Positions 1 to 9,100 of a stretch of DNA of 64,000 nucleotides are shown here, piece after piece. How positions within the stretch are numbered: the first letter of the stretch is position 1; every line of letters starts with the position of its first letter. This DNA is from Acidovorax sp. 1608163 (GTDB lineage: Bacteria; Pseudomonadota; Gammaproteobacteria; Burkholderiales; Burkholderiaceae_C): assembly GCF_003669015.1 (NCBI RefSeq), contig NZ_CP033069.1, positions 4,908,501 through 4,972,500 of the forward strand. Reading direction: 5' to 3'. The position numbers were made by a program, and so were the translations under genes. The notes under the pieces were generated by a model. The model did not search any database. It saw only the letters and a program-made list of their open reading frames with translations, and was not told the origin of the DNA.

Positions 1-2052
1 AGGGCCCTGCCCGTTGGGGCTGTTGGCGTCCCAGCTCAGGTGCAGCTTGTCCAGGTAGCCTTGGCTGTGGCCGGCGTGGGCCGCCTGGACAATGGTCTTG
101 TGCGCGTCGTCCTGTGCCAGGCCCACCCAGCCCATGCGGTAGCCGCCAATGTCCACCGCAATCTGGCAAATGGCCTGCAGCAGGGCCGATTCCGAGGTGG
201 CGCGCACCAGGGTTTCGTTGCAGGCGCTCAGCAGCTTTTGGGCGCGTGCCATGCGGGCAATCTCGCGCTCGGCCTGCAGCCGCTCGGTAATGTCCACGGC
301 CAGCACCTGGCGCGCCGCCAGGCCATTGAAGCTGATGCTGCCTGCGGTGATCTCGACATCGAACAGGCTGCCGTCCTTGCGCACCTGGCAGCAGACCGAG
401 GGCACATGCCGCCGCTCGGGGCTGATCGACTGCACCGCTGCGCGCACGGCTTCACGCTCGGTGGGGGGCCACAGGTCCAGCAGGTGCATCTGCAGCATCT
501 CGGCCTCGGTGTAGCCGTACTGCGAGAGCATTGCTTCGTTCACGGCCAGCAGGCGCATGCTGGCGCGCTCGTACACCCACATGGGGTGCGGGTGCTCATT
601 GAACATGAGCCGGTACTGCTGGGCCGAGGCCTGCAGCTGGCTGGCCACATGCCGCAGCTGCACGGTGGTGCCCAGGGATTCGGTCAGTATCTCCAGCCGG
701 TCCACATCGCTGCGCGAAAAGGCCTCGGGCTGGTCGGAGGTGACCTTCAAGGAGCCCACGATGCTGTTGCCCGCCCGCAAAGGCGCCGCCATCACCGAAC
801 GCACGCCAAAGCGGTGGGGCATGGAGGCCATGTCCCAGCCTGCGGCCAGGGTGTCGTTGCACCACACGGTGCGGCCCTGGTGCAGCGCAGGCCACAAGAT
901 GCTGTCATGCACCGACAGCAGGTTGCCCTCGGGCCGCACCATGTCGCCCACCGAGGCCTTGGCCACCAGCTGTTCGTCTTCCAGCAGTTCAATCAGCGCG
1001 CCACGCGCACCGGTTTGCTGTTGCACCGTGTGGGCCACCAGCTTCAGTGCCTCGGGCAGCGCCATGTCCAGCGACGAAATCTGCTGCTGCACCTGCAGCA
1101 GATCAGCATGGTGGCGGGCGTTGCGCTGGGCCTGCATCTCGGCCTGGTGCTGTGCAGACACATCCTGAAAAGCGCCCTGGATGCGCTGGATCTCTCCCTG
1201 GGCATTGCGCACGGCCTGCCCTGCTGTGCGCACCCACATCAGCTGGCCTTGGGGGCTCACCATCTCGGCCACAGCGTTGATGGGCGTGCCCGCCTGCATG
1301 CACGCTTGCCATGCGGCCTGCATGCGTTCACGGTGGGGCGGTGTGTAGGCTGCCAGCACCTGCGCCAGCGTGGGGGCAGACTGCGCAAAGCCAAAGGCCG
1401 CCGCCATCTCGGGCGATAAGGTCAGCTGTTGGCTGGGTAGCTCCACAATCCAGCCGCCCAGGCGCGCCACGCGGCCTGCGGCCTCCAGGGCCTGGCTTTG
1501 CAGGCGCAGGGTGGCGTGCATCTGGTCGCGCTCTTGCAGCATCTGGCCCAGCAGGTGCTTTTGCCGGCGCAACTCCAGCTGGTCCATGGCCTGGCGCGCC
1601 AGCATCTGCAGCGCTTGCAGGGCCTCGGCGCTCAGGCTTCGGCTGCGGGTGTCCATCACCGCCAGCGTGCCAATGGCCTGGCCTTCGGCCGTCACCAGCG
1701 GAATGCACGCATAAAACCGGACATGGGGCTCGCCCACCACCAGCGGATTGGTGGCAAACAGCGGGTGCTGGGTCGCGTCTTCCACCACGGTGGGCACCTC
1801 GGGGGTGCGCAGTGCGTGGTCGCAAAAAGCGATGGAGCGCGGTGTCTCGCGCAGGGGAACCCCCACCGAGGCCTTGAACCACTGCCGCTCGGCATCCAGA
1901 AAGTTGACCACCGCCATGGGTGCATTGCACAGGCGTGTGGCCAGGGTGGCCAGTTGGTCGAAGGACGCCTCTTGCGGGGTGTCCAAAATGGCATAGGCCT
2001 GCAGGGCCTGCAGCCGGGCTGACTCTGCCGGCGCCAGCACCGGCCCAGCCAT
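1..2052 (-). CDS. GAF/PAS multi-sensor signalling protein (C-terminus outside window)
   Basis: The minus-strand frame is open from an ATG at 2052 through the window edge, so at least 684 residues are visible and the output domain is missing. Reading the translation, residues 1-170 form a GAF domain (the FCDHAL and VRFYACIPL stretches are typical). A PAS-like segment follows around 210-310, a second GAF around 330-480, a second PAS around 490-600 (MWVYERASMRLLAVNEAML), and a third GAF begins at about 620. An AAGGGGGG stretch precedes the ATG by about 10 nt, and an in-frame TGA lies 50 nt upstream. Such chains of sensors usually end in a histidine kinase or a GGDEF/EAL module, so I infer a cytoplasmic signal-transduction protein but cannot say which output it has. 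No partner gene is adjacent. Confidence 0.8.
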   Translation of the reverse strand, partial: MAGPVLAPAESARLQALQAYAILDTPQEASFDQLATLATRLCNAPMAVVNFLDAERQWFKASVGVPLRETPRSIAFCDHALRTPEVPTVVEDATQHPLFATNPLVVGEPHVRFYACIPLVTAEGQAIGTLAVMDTRSRSLSAEALQALQMLARQAMDQLELRRQKHLLGQMLQERDQMHATLRLQSQALEAAGRVARLGGWIVELPSQQLTLSPEMAAAFGFAQSAPTLAQVLAAYTPPHRERMQAAWQACMQAGTPINAVAEMVSPQGQLMWVRTAGQAVRNAQGEIQRIQGAFQDVSAQHQAEMQAQRNARHHADLLQVQQQISSLDMALPEALKLVAHTVQQQTGARGALIELLEDEQLVAKASVGDMVRPEGNLLSVHDSILWPALHQGRTVWCNDTLAAGWDMASMPHRFGVRSVMAAPLRAGNSIVGSLKVTSDQPEAFSRSDVDRLEILTESLGTTVQLRHVASQLQASAQQYRLMFNEHPHPMWVYERASMRLLAVNEAMLSQYGYTEAEMLQMHLLDLWPPTEREAVRAAVQSISPERRHVPSVCCQVRKDGSLFDVEITAGSISFNGLAARQVLAVDITERLQAEREIARMARAQKLLSACNETLVRATSESALLQAICQIAVDIGGYRMGWVGLAQDDAHKTIVQAAHAGHSQGYLDKLHLSWDANSPNGQGP

Positions 2053-2221
2053 GCTCACACGGCCCCCCTTGGCGGGAGGTTGCAGTGCATAGGCAGGGGG
2101 CTGTCAGGCAAAGTCACCGGCATGGAACGGGTGGAGGTGGGGTGTAACGTGGGCTGCGGCCAATGCTACACCGTGACACCGTTGTGACAGGGCATTACCG
2201 CCATGCCATTTGGGCTGAGGG

Positions 2222-3328
2222 TTATGCCTTGCGCAGCGCCCGGCGCGCACGCACTGCTGCCGCCAGGCCCTGCAGCACCGGCACCGTTTGCGCCATGCTG
2301 ATGCAGGCGTCGGTCACCGACACGCCCTTTTGCAGCGCTTGCCCGGGCACGATGTCCTGGCGGCCTTCTTGCAGGTGGCTTTCGATCATCAGCCCGGTGA
2401 TGCGGGCGTCGCCCGCAGCAATCTGCTGGGCCACCTCGGCCGCCACCGTGATCTGGCGCTGGTGCTGCTTGCTGCTGTTGGCGTGGCTCACGTCGATCAT
2501 CACCTGCTCGCGCAGGCCTGCGGCCTTGAGCACGGCGCAGGTGGCATCCACATCGGCCGCACTGTAGTTGGGCTGCTTGCCGCCGCGCAGAATCACGTGG
2601 CAGTCCTGGTTGCCACGCGTTTCAAAAATTGCAGCCTGGCCCATCTTGGTCATGCCCATGAAGGCGTGCGCCGCCTGCGCGGCCTGGATGGCGTCGCTGG
2701 CCACTTTGACGCCACCATCGGTGCCGTTCTTGAAGCCCACGGGGCACGACAGCCCGCTGGCCAGCTGGCGGTGGCTCTGGCTCTCGGTGGTGCGCGCACC
2801 AATGGCGCCCCAGCTCACCAGGTCGCTGATGAACTGCGGCGAGAGCAGGTCCAAAAATTCGGTGCCCACGGGCAGCCCGGTGGCCAGCACGTCCAGCAGC
2901 AGCTTGCGCGCCAGCTCCAGGCCTTCGTTGATGGCAAAGCTGCCGTCCAGGTGTGGGTCGTTGATGTAGCCCTTCCAGCCGACGGTGGTGCGGGGCTTTT
3001 CAAAGTACACGCGCATCACGACCAGCAGGTCGTCCTTGAGTGCATCGGCCTGGGCCTTCAGGGCCTGGGCGTACTCCATGGCCTGTGCGTGGTCGTGGAT
3101 GGAGCAGGGCCCCACCACCACCACCAGCCGGTCGTCCTGCCCGTGCAGCACACGCGAGATGGCGGCGCGGCTGGATTCAACCAGCGTCAGGGCCGCATCG
3201 GGCGTGGGCAGCCACTCTTGCAGCAGGGCGGGCGTGATGAGGGGGCGCACGGCCTTGATGCGCGTGTCATCAATGCGGGTGGTGTCGTGCGTGGAGATGG
3301 GGTTGGCAGAGCGGTGTGCGTGGGTCAT
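2222..3328 (-). CDS. aroG: 3-deoxy-7-phosphoheptulonate synthase (DAHP synthase, class I)
   Basis: This enzyme catalyses the first step of the shikimate pathway, condensing phosphoenolpyruvate with erythrose 4-phosphate. The 368-residue length fits the AroF/G/H type. The family signature GPCSIHD is near residue 70, followed by KPRTTVGWKG (PEP site), a GARTTESQSHR-type segment, GFKNGTDG and a metal-binding SHANSSK stretch. I chose the ATG at 3328 because GGGGG precedes it and the conserved core starts about 40 residues later; the open frame continues upstream but the extension is low-complexity. It stands as a single gene after the NlpC-type gene on the same strand. No attenuator is visible upstream. 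Which aromatic amino acid inhibits it cannot be read from the sequence. Confidence 0.95.
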   Translation of the reverse strand: MTHAHRSANPISTHDTTRIDDTRIKAVRPLITPALLQEWLPTPDAALTLVESSRAAISRVLHGQDDRLVVVVGPCSIHDHAQAMEYAQALKAQADALKDDLLVVMRVYFEKPRTTVGWKGYINDPHLDGSFAINEGLELARKLLLDVLATGLPVGTEFLDLLSPQFISDLVSWGAIGARTTESQSHRQLASGLSCPVGFKNGTDGGVKVASDAIQAAQAAHAFMGMTKMGQAAIFETRGNQDCHVILRGGKQPNYSAADVDATCAVLKAAGLREQVMIDVSHANSSKQHQRQITVAAEVAQQIAAGDARITGLMIESHLQEGRQDIVPGQALQKGVSVTDACISMAQTVPVLQGLAAAVRARRALRKA

Positions 3329-3424
3329 GCCCCCGATTGTCGCGCGGCGCGGCGGGCCCCTCGCGAAAGCCAATGGGGTGCGCTCCGTCAAATGCGGGCG
3401 CGGCCCTGGCAAGGGACTCCGAAT

Positions 3425-3946
3425 TCAAGGCCGGCGAAACGATGCGTTTTGTCGCGCCCAGTATTTGGATTCCAGGTGGTCCATGCGCACTTCGCCGCCG
3501 GTAGAGGGCGCATGTACAAAGCGCCCCTCCCCCACATAGATCCCGGCGTGCGAGGGGCTGCGGCCCCGGCCAAACACCACCAAGTCACCGGTGCGCAGCT
3601 CGCTGCCGTCAATCACCTGGCCCCAGCCGCTGAGCTGAGCCACCGTGCGTGGTGGGGCGGTGCCCACCTGGTTGCGGTACACGTAGCCAATGAGCCCACT
3701 GCAGTCAAAGCCCGATTCGGGGGTGTTGCCGCCGTAGCGGTAAGGCGTGCCCACCAGCCCCAGGGCGTGGATGGCAATGCCGTGGGCTTGCTCGTCTGAC
3801 AGCGTGGTGCCCACAGACCGCTGCGTGGGCCAGGGGGCTGCATCTGCCGAGCCGGAGGACGGTGGGCGCACGGTGCCGCAGCCCACCAGCAAAACGGCGG
3901 CTGAGGCCAGCCACACAGCACAGAAAGATCGATGGAAAGATCGCAT
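3425..3946 (-). CDS. NlpC/P60-family cell-wall lipoprotein (C40 peptidase)
   Basis: A 173-residue protein with a lipoprotein signal: Arg near the N-terminus, a hydrophobic stretch and the lipobox LVGC at about residues 20-23. The NlpC/P60 domain covers roughly residues 45-170. The catalytic Cys is in FDCSGLIGYVY and the catalytic His is in PSHAGIYVG, with RTVAQLSGWG and GDLVVFGRG between them. Members of this family cleave D-Glu-meso-diaminopimelate bonds in peptidoglycan peptides, so the likely place of action is the periplasmic face of the outer membrane. It is close in layout to Spr/MepS-type enzymes. It lies 96 bp upstream of aroG on the same strand, with no functional link apparent. Confidence 0.9.
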   Translation of the reverse strand: MRSFHRSFCAVWLASAAVLLVGCGTVRPPSSGSADAAPWPTQRSVGTTLSDEQAHGIAIHALGLVGTPYRYGGNTPESGFDCSGLIGYVYRNQVGTAPPRTVAQLSGWGQVIDGSELRTGDLVVFGRGRSPSHAGIYVGEGRFVHAPSTGGEVRMDHLESKYWARQNASFRRP

Positions 3947-4014
3947 GGCCCGAAGGTTAACGGATGCTTGCCCGCATGGGGCCTAGGCGTTGGCTGGGGC
4001 AAGGTTATTTATCG

Positions 4015-4072
4015 TAAAAAGTGCCTGTAAGGCGCATCCAGCAAGCGCTAAAAGCTATGTTATTCATAGTAA
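4015..4072. repeat. GCGCTAG dispersed palindromic repeat, copy 1 (degenerate)
   Basis: Intergenic copy between the end of leuA and the start of the NlpC-type gene. It contains AAGTGCC, AAGCGCTA and AGCTAT in the same order and spacing as the other copies at about 10240, 15755, 28680, 30635 and 60720, but the left arm of the stem is altered (AAGGCGCAT). Confidence 0.6.
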
Positions 4073-4159
4073 ACGATGCGGGGCAAAACACCGGCTTGTG
4101 ACCGGTGTCTTGCATGCGTTGCCCAGTGCCCAGAACGGGCTTTGGACCGTCCCCGCGCC

Positions 4160-5848
4160 TCAGGCGCTTTGCGCCACCTGGGGCTGGGCCTGGGGGCGCC
4201 GCTGGGCCAGCCGGTTGGCCACGCTCACAATGGCCTGCACCGAGGCGGTGACGATGTTGTGGCTGGTGCCCGCACCGAAGGTGGAGCCCGTCACGCCGTC
4301 CATCGCGGCTTCCACAATGGCCAGCGCCTGGGCGTTGGCGCCGGTGCCGGTGGCGCGTTCTTCGTAGTGGTCTACGCGCAGGGGCAGGCCCAGTGCGTCC
4401 ACTGTGGCGGCAATGGGGCCATTGCCCTGGCCGCGCAGCGTCTGGCGTACGCCTTCGATGGAGACATCCAGCTCAATGCCCTGCCCATCTTCGTCCAGCC
4501 GGTGGCTGTGGCACACCACGGCCGGCTCGGCCGGTGCGCGCAGGTAGGTGGCCTGGAACAGCTCCCACAACTGGGCGGCGCCCATTTCGGTTTCGCTGGT
4601 GTCGGTGTGGCGTTGCACCACGGCGCTGAACTCCACCTGCATGCGCCGGGGCATCACCACGCCGTGTTCGCGTTCGAGCAAGAAGGCAATGCCGCCCTTG
4701 CCCGACTGGCTGTTCACGCGGATCACGCTGTCGTAGGTGCGGCCCAGGTCCGCCGGGTCGATGGGCAAGTAAGGCACTTCCCACAAAGCATTCGGGTCTT
4801 GCGCCGCAAAGCCCTTCTTGATTGCATCCTGGTGCGATCCCGAGAACGCGGTGAACACGAGGTCGCCCGCATACGGGTGGCGCGGGTGCACGGGCAGCGA
4901 GGTGCATTCCTCGGCCACGCGCGCCACGGCGGTGATGTCCGAGAAATCGAGGTGCGGGTACACACCCTGGGTGTACAGGTTGAGCGCCAGCGTCACGATG
5001 TCCACATTGCCGCAGCGCTCGCCATTGCCAAAGAGGCAGCCTTCCACGCGGTCTGCCCCGGCCATCATGGCCAGCTCGGCGGCAGCTACGCCGGTGCCCC
5101 GGTCGTTGTGCGGGTGCACCGACAGCACGATGTGCTCACGCGGCACCAGGTGGCGGTGCATCCACTCGATCTGGTCGGCAAACACGTTGGGCGTGGCGTT
5201 TTCCACCGTGGTGGGCAGGTTGATGATGATGGGGCGGCCGGGGCCTGCGTTCCATGCGGCAATAGCGGTTTGGCAGGCCTTGAGCGAGACATTCAGCTCG
5301 GTGGCGCTGAAGGTTTCGGGCGAGTACTGCAAGGTCCACTGTGTGCCCGGCTGCGCGTCGGTGAGCTGCTTGAGGTAGCCCACATGGTGTGCGATGAGCT
5401 GCATCACCTGTGTCACGTTCATTCCAAACACAATGCGCCGCCACGCAGGCGCGGTGGCGTTGTACAGGTGCACGATGGCGCGGGGCGCGCCCTTCACCGC
5501 CTCTACGGTGCGCGCGATCAGGTCTTCGCGCGATTGGGTCATGACCATGATGGTCACATCGTCGGGGATCAGGTTTTCGTCGATGAGGCGGCGCACAAAG
5601 TCAAAGTCGGTCTGCGACGCGGCCGGAAAGCCGACCTCGATCTCCTTGAACCCGATGCGCACCAGCTCGTGAAAGAGCTTCATCTTGCGCTCGCCGTTCA
5701 TGGGCTCGAACAGTGCCTGGTTGCCGTCGCGCAGATCGGTCGAGAGCCAGATGGGCGCACGGGCAATGGTGCGGCTGGGCCATTGGCGGTCGGGCAAATT
5801 GATGGGGGCGATGCCTTGGTACTTGGTAGCGGGTTTGGCGATCATCAT
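4160..5848 (-). CDS. leuA: 2-isopropylmalate synthase (LeuA type 2)
   Basis: First committed step of leucine biosynthesis, condensing acetyl-CoA with 2-oxoisovalerate. The 562-residue protein has the HMG-CoA-lyase-like TIM barrel in its N-terminal two thirds, with [11 protein letters not shown] (metal-binding Asp) near residue 40, [10 protein letters not shown], and [10 protein letters not shown]. The C-terminal leucine-feedback (LeuA dimer) domain starts at about residue 425. This length and the GNGERCGN motif match the longer LeuA type found in many proteobacteria. The ATG at 5848 follows GGAG by 6 nt; the second ATG (5845) is possible. A leucine-rich leader peptide and hairpins lie upstream at 5905-6109, suggesting attenuation control. 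It is followed on the same strand by unrelated genes. Confidence 0.96.
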   Translation of the reverse strand: MMIAKPATKYQGIAPINLPDRQWPSRTIARAPIWLSTDLRDGNQALFEPMNGERKMKLFHELVRIGFKEIEVGFPAASQTDFDFVRRLIDENLIPDDVTIMVMTQSREDLIARTVEAVKGAPRAIVHLYNATAPAWRRIVFGMNVTQVMQLIAHHVGYLKQLTDAQPGTQWTLQYSPETFSATELNVSLKACQTAIAAWNAGPGRPIIINLPTTVENATPNVFADQIEWMHRHLVPREHIVLSVHPHNDRGTGVAAAELAMMAGADRVEGCLFGNGERCGNVDIVTLALNLYTQGVYPHLDFSDITAVARVAEECTSLPVHPRHPYAGDLVFTAFSGSHQDAIKKGFAAQDPNALWEVPYLPIDPADLGRTYDSVIRVNSQSGKGGIAFLLEREHGVVMPRRMQVEFSAVVQRHTDTSETEMGAAQLWELFQATYLRAPAEPAVVCHSHRLDEDGQGIELDVSIEGVRQTLRGQGNGPIAATVDALGLPLRVDHYEERATGTGANAQALAIVEAAMDGVTGSTFGAGTSHNIVTASVQAIVSVANRLAQRRPQAQPQVAQSA

Positions 5849-5905
5849 GAAAGGCTCCACAAACGGTGGTTGCCAGGGCCGCGCGGGGTGAAGTGTGTGC
5901 GCAGT

Positions 5906-5975
5906 ACCCCGGCACGGGGTCATCAAAGTTCAACGAACGGACGACATCCCCTACAGCCCTTTGCGTGTGCAAAGG
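5906..5975 (-). promoter_or_regulatory. Candidate leuA leader RNA hairpins
   Basis: Two hairpins lie between the leucine-rich leader peptide and leuA. The first pairs CCTTTGC with GCAAAGG (5958-5964 with 5969-5975, loop of 4). The second pairs ACCCCG with CGGGGT (5906-5911 with 5915-5920, loop of 3). Neither is followed by a clear U-run in the leuA direction, so this is not a textbook terminator. Their position and the leader peptide make a translation-coupled leader plausible. Confidence 0.4.
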
Positions 5976-6004
5976 CTGGTTTGTGGGCCGGGGTCAGGGG
6001 GAAG

Positions 6005-6109
6005 TCAGGTGTTGCGCGAAGTGGCAACAAAAGAGGCGAACGCAGGCAGACCCCGGCCGAGCACTAGTAGGCTTAGCGATAGGGTGAACAGGGACAGGCT
6101 GCGTTGCAT
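6005..6109 (-). CDS. Leucine-rich leader peptide upstream of leuA
   Basis: A 34-codon frame starts at ATG 6109 and stops 156 nt before leuA. The first 21 codons hold eight Leu codons, four of them CTA, which is otherwise rare in this G+C-rich sequence; two of the CTA codons are adjacent. This arrangement (short peptide rich in the amino acid that the operon makes, then hairpins, then the gene) is that of the leu attenuators known from other proteobacteria. No strong ribosome-binding site is visible. The peptide also resembles a signal peptide (hydrophobic core, AFA-S end), so a small exported protein is the alternative reading. Confidence 0.5.
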   Translation of the reverse strand: MQRSLSLFTLSLSLLVLGRGLPAFASFVATSRNT

Positions 6110-6147
6110 AAGAACCAAAATGTTAGCACAGGCCCCAAACCACCTGT

Positions 6148-9100
6148 TCAGCCTGCCCCCCATGTGCCTGGGGGGCAGGTGCGGTCTGGACGTGGCGGTG
6201 TCAGCGCTTGCCCTGCCTTGCGGTACAGCGGCCACCAGCACAGCACGTAGGCGGCGACGAAGGCTGCGGTGGTGCCCAGCAGGGGGCGCGCGGGCTCGGC
6301 CCACACGAAGCGCCAGGCCCAATACAGCTCAGAAAACCCCAACAGCGTGAAGCTGGCAAGCCCTGCCCAGGCCCCTTCCGCCCGCCACGCGCCCACCGAC
6401 ACAAAGGCATGCCCCACCAGCGCACACGCGCCGCCCAACAGGTGCAGCAGTAACGCCAGCACGGGGCGCTGCTGCGCAAAGCCGACCAGGCCGCCCCGCG
6501 TGGCCGTTTGGGAAGATGGGGTCAGGACCAGGCTGCCTGCCAGCAGCGCCACCCAGCCCCCTTGCCTGCGTGCGCGCTGCATCCACGGCATGCCGGGCGT
6601 GCGCTGCAAGGCCTGCCATTGCCCGGCCAATTGCTCTGCCAGCCTTTGGGCGATGGCGCCTTGCTCCTGGCTGTCGCTGACGGTCTGAACGGCCAGGGCC
6701 TGGGCGGCTTGCAGCACCTGGGGCTGCAAGCGTGCGGGCACATGCTGCAGCGCGCTGGCACTGGCGTGCATGGCCACGGCACACACCGCCACGGTGCGCC
6801 ATGGCGTGGGCACATCGGCCAGCCGCCACCCCGCCTCGCGCACATGGTCGGCGCAGGCCTCTTCGCTCAGCATGGGGGCCGGGATCTGTTCCAGGGTCTT
6901 CACGCCCTGGCGCAGCGCAGCGGCGTAGCGTGCGGGGGTCATCAGCCGCTTGGGCACAAAGCACACGGCACTCTCGTCGGCCTGCAGGGCGGCGTCCACC
7001 ATGGCGTGGGTGATGCGCGCACGGGGCACGTCGGCTAGCGAGCGGGGGTGGCTTTGCAACTGCTGCACCAGCGTGGCCTCGTCCGCGGCCTGCATGTGCT
7101 CGCGCGCCAAGGGGGCCAGCCAGGTGGTGTCTTCGTGCGCGTCCCACTCGGCGGTGTAGGGCGATTGCAGCGAAAGCACGGTCGATGCCTCCAGCGCCGC
7201 CTGCCGGATGTGTCCCAGTGCCCGGTAGGCGCTGGCCAGCACGTAATGCGCGTGCTGTGGGTAGCGTGCGTTTGGCAGGCCGCGCAGGGCGTCTTCCAGT
7301 GCCTGCGCAGGTTGCTGATTCCACAGGTGGGCCCAGGCCCGCTGCACGTGCCAGTGGCTGCCATGGCGGGGCTCGCCCTGCTGGCGGGCACGGGCCACGT
7401 CGTTGTCGATCAGCCGGGTGGTCACGTCCACGGCCAGGCCTGGGGGGGCATGGTGGAACACATCGTGCCGGTCCTCCAGCGCGGCCACGCACACCTCGGT
7501 GCTGCGCAGGGGCTCGGGGATGTCTTGCAGCGTGAGGCCATTGGCGCGGGCCGATGCCAGGCACAGCGCGGGCGTGAGCAGTGCCAGGGGCACATGGGTG
7601 ATCAGGCGGCCGTAGTCGTGTTGCACGGCGCGCTGCGCCAGTGCGGGGGTGACTTTGTCAGCAGCGATGTAGCTGATGTTGTAGATGTCGGCCTGCAGCG
7701 CGGCGTGCTCCAGCGCATCGGTGCGCAGCCAGTGCGGCACATCGCGCAGCGGGGCGCCGCATTGCACGGCATGCAGGGCCAGGGCCGGGGTCAGCAGGCA
7801 GCCCCACAGGTCGTACAGGCTGTTGTGGTCCCACCGGTTGGGGGTGAGGGAGGGGAGCTGGCTGCAGCGCTCGTCGTGCCAGTCCCAGTCGGGGTCTCCG
7901 GCATACCGCTCGCGTGCCAGCAGCAGCGCGTCCCGCGTCATGCAGTGCGGTGGAATCTCGCGGGCCTGGGCCAGGCCCTGGCTTACCAGGGCGTGCAGCC
8001 GCTCGGCCGTGTGCCATGCGTGCGGGATATCGCCCAGCACCTTGGGGGCTGCGGCCAATGCCTCGTCGACCAGGGCATCGTCCAGCCATGCGGTAGGCAC
8101 GTGGCCGATGGCGCTGGGGTCTTGCTGCACGGCGCGCTGCCAAGCCTCGCGTGTGGTGGGTGGGCTATTGGTTGGCGGTGTCCCTTCAGCGCTGGGCACA
8201 GGGGGGCTGGGTGCAGCCATGGGCCGCCGTGCATCGCGTGCGTGTTGCGCGGCTTGCAGTGCGTCCACACTCGGGGCCGCCATCAGCCACAGCTCCCACC
8301 AGGCATCGCCATCGCCTGTGTCGGCCCGGGGGTAAAGGCTGAGCCACAGGGTGTTGGCCTCTGGCACGCACACCAGCTTGTCCGGCGTGTCTGCCACCAG
8401 GGGTTGGCGCAGCGGCAGGCTCCAGGCGGCCATGGGGGTGCCACTGTGCTGCCAGGGGGCTGCGTGCTCTGGGTCGGGGTCGGCCGGGCCCCAATGGGCT
8501 TGCAAGCGCTCGTGCAGCGCTTGGCGTAGTTGCGCCACGGCGTGGGCCAGCCCTTCGCCCATGAAGGCGTAGGGGCCGTTGTGCTCTTCGCTCAGGTACG
8601 CACGGGCTACACGCCGCACGACCACCGTGTGGCGCTGGTCGGCCGCGTGGGGGTCGTTGTCTTCGCCGTCCTCCTCTTCCCCATCGGCGTCGGGCGTGCC
8701 GGTGGCGCTGCGCTTCGGCAGGCCCTGGGCCAGCTGGTGCAGCCGCTCTTCGGCGTCGGTGGCCAGGGCCTGGGCGTAGCGGGCTATATCGTCAACGCAG
8801 TCGATCTGCTCCAGGTGGTCGTTGGCAGACCGATGGAAAAACGGGCGGGGTGCGCTGCAGTGCGGCAAGTTCGGCAAGGGGCCACTGCACCACAGCGTGT
8901 GGCCCTGCGTGTCGCGCAGCGACACCTGTCCCGCTTCGTACTTTGCGCGCCATACCACCTGGCCCTCTTTGTCCATCCAGGCCAAGTGGCCGTCGGTGGT
9001 CAAGAACGGCACCAGCGGTGTGTCGGGCAGGGTGTTGGGTATCCAGCCGTCACCGTCGGTCAGGGGCTCGAGCAGGCCCAGCGCTGCGGGCACCCAGCGG

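Noticed and set aside
40..1419. Plus-strand open frame of 459 codons at the window start
   Set aside because: Its opposite strand encodes the GAF/PAS protein; the plus-strand translation lacks any domain pattern.
4076..6067. Plus-strand open frame of 663 codons opposite leuA
   Set aside because: Antisense of leuA, whose motifs are unmistakable; composition is the typical high-G+C shadow.
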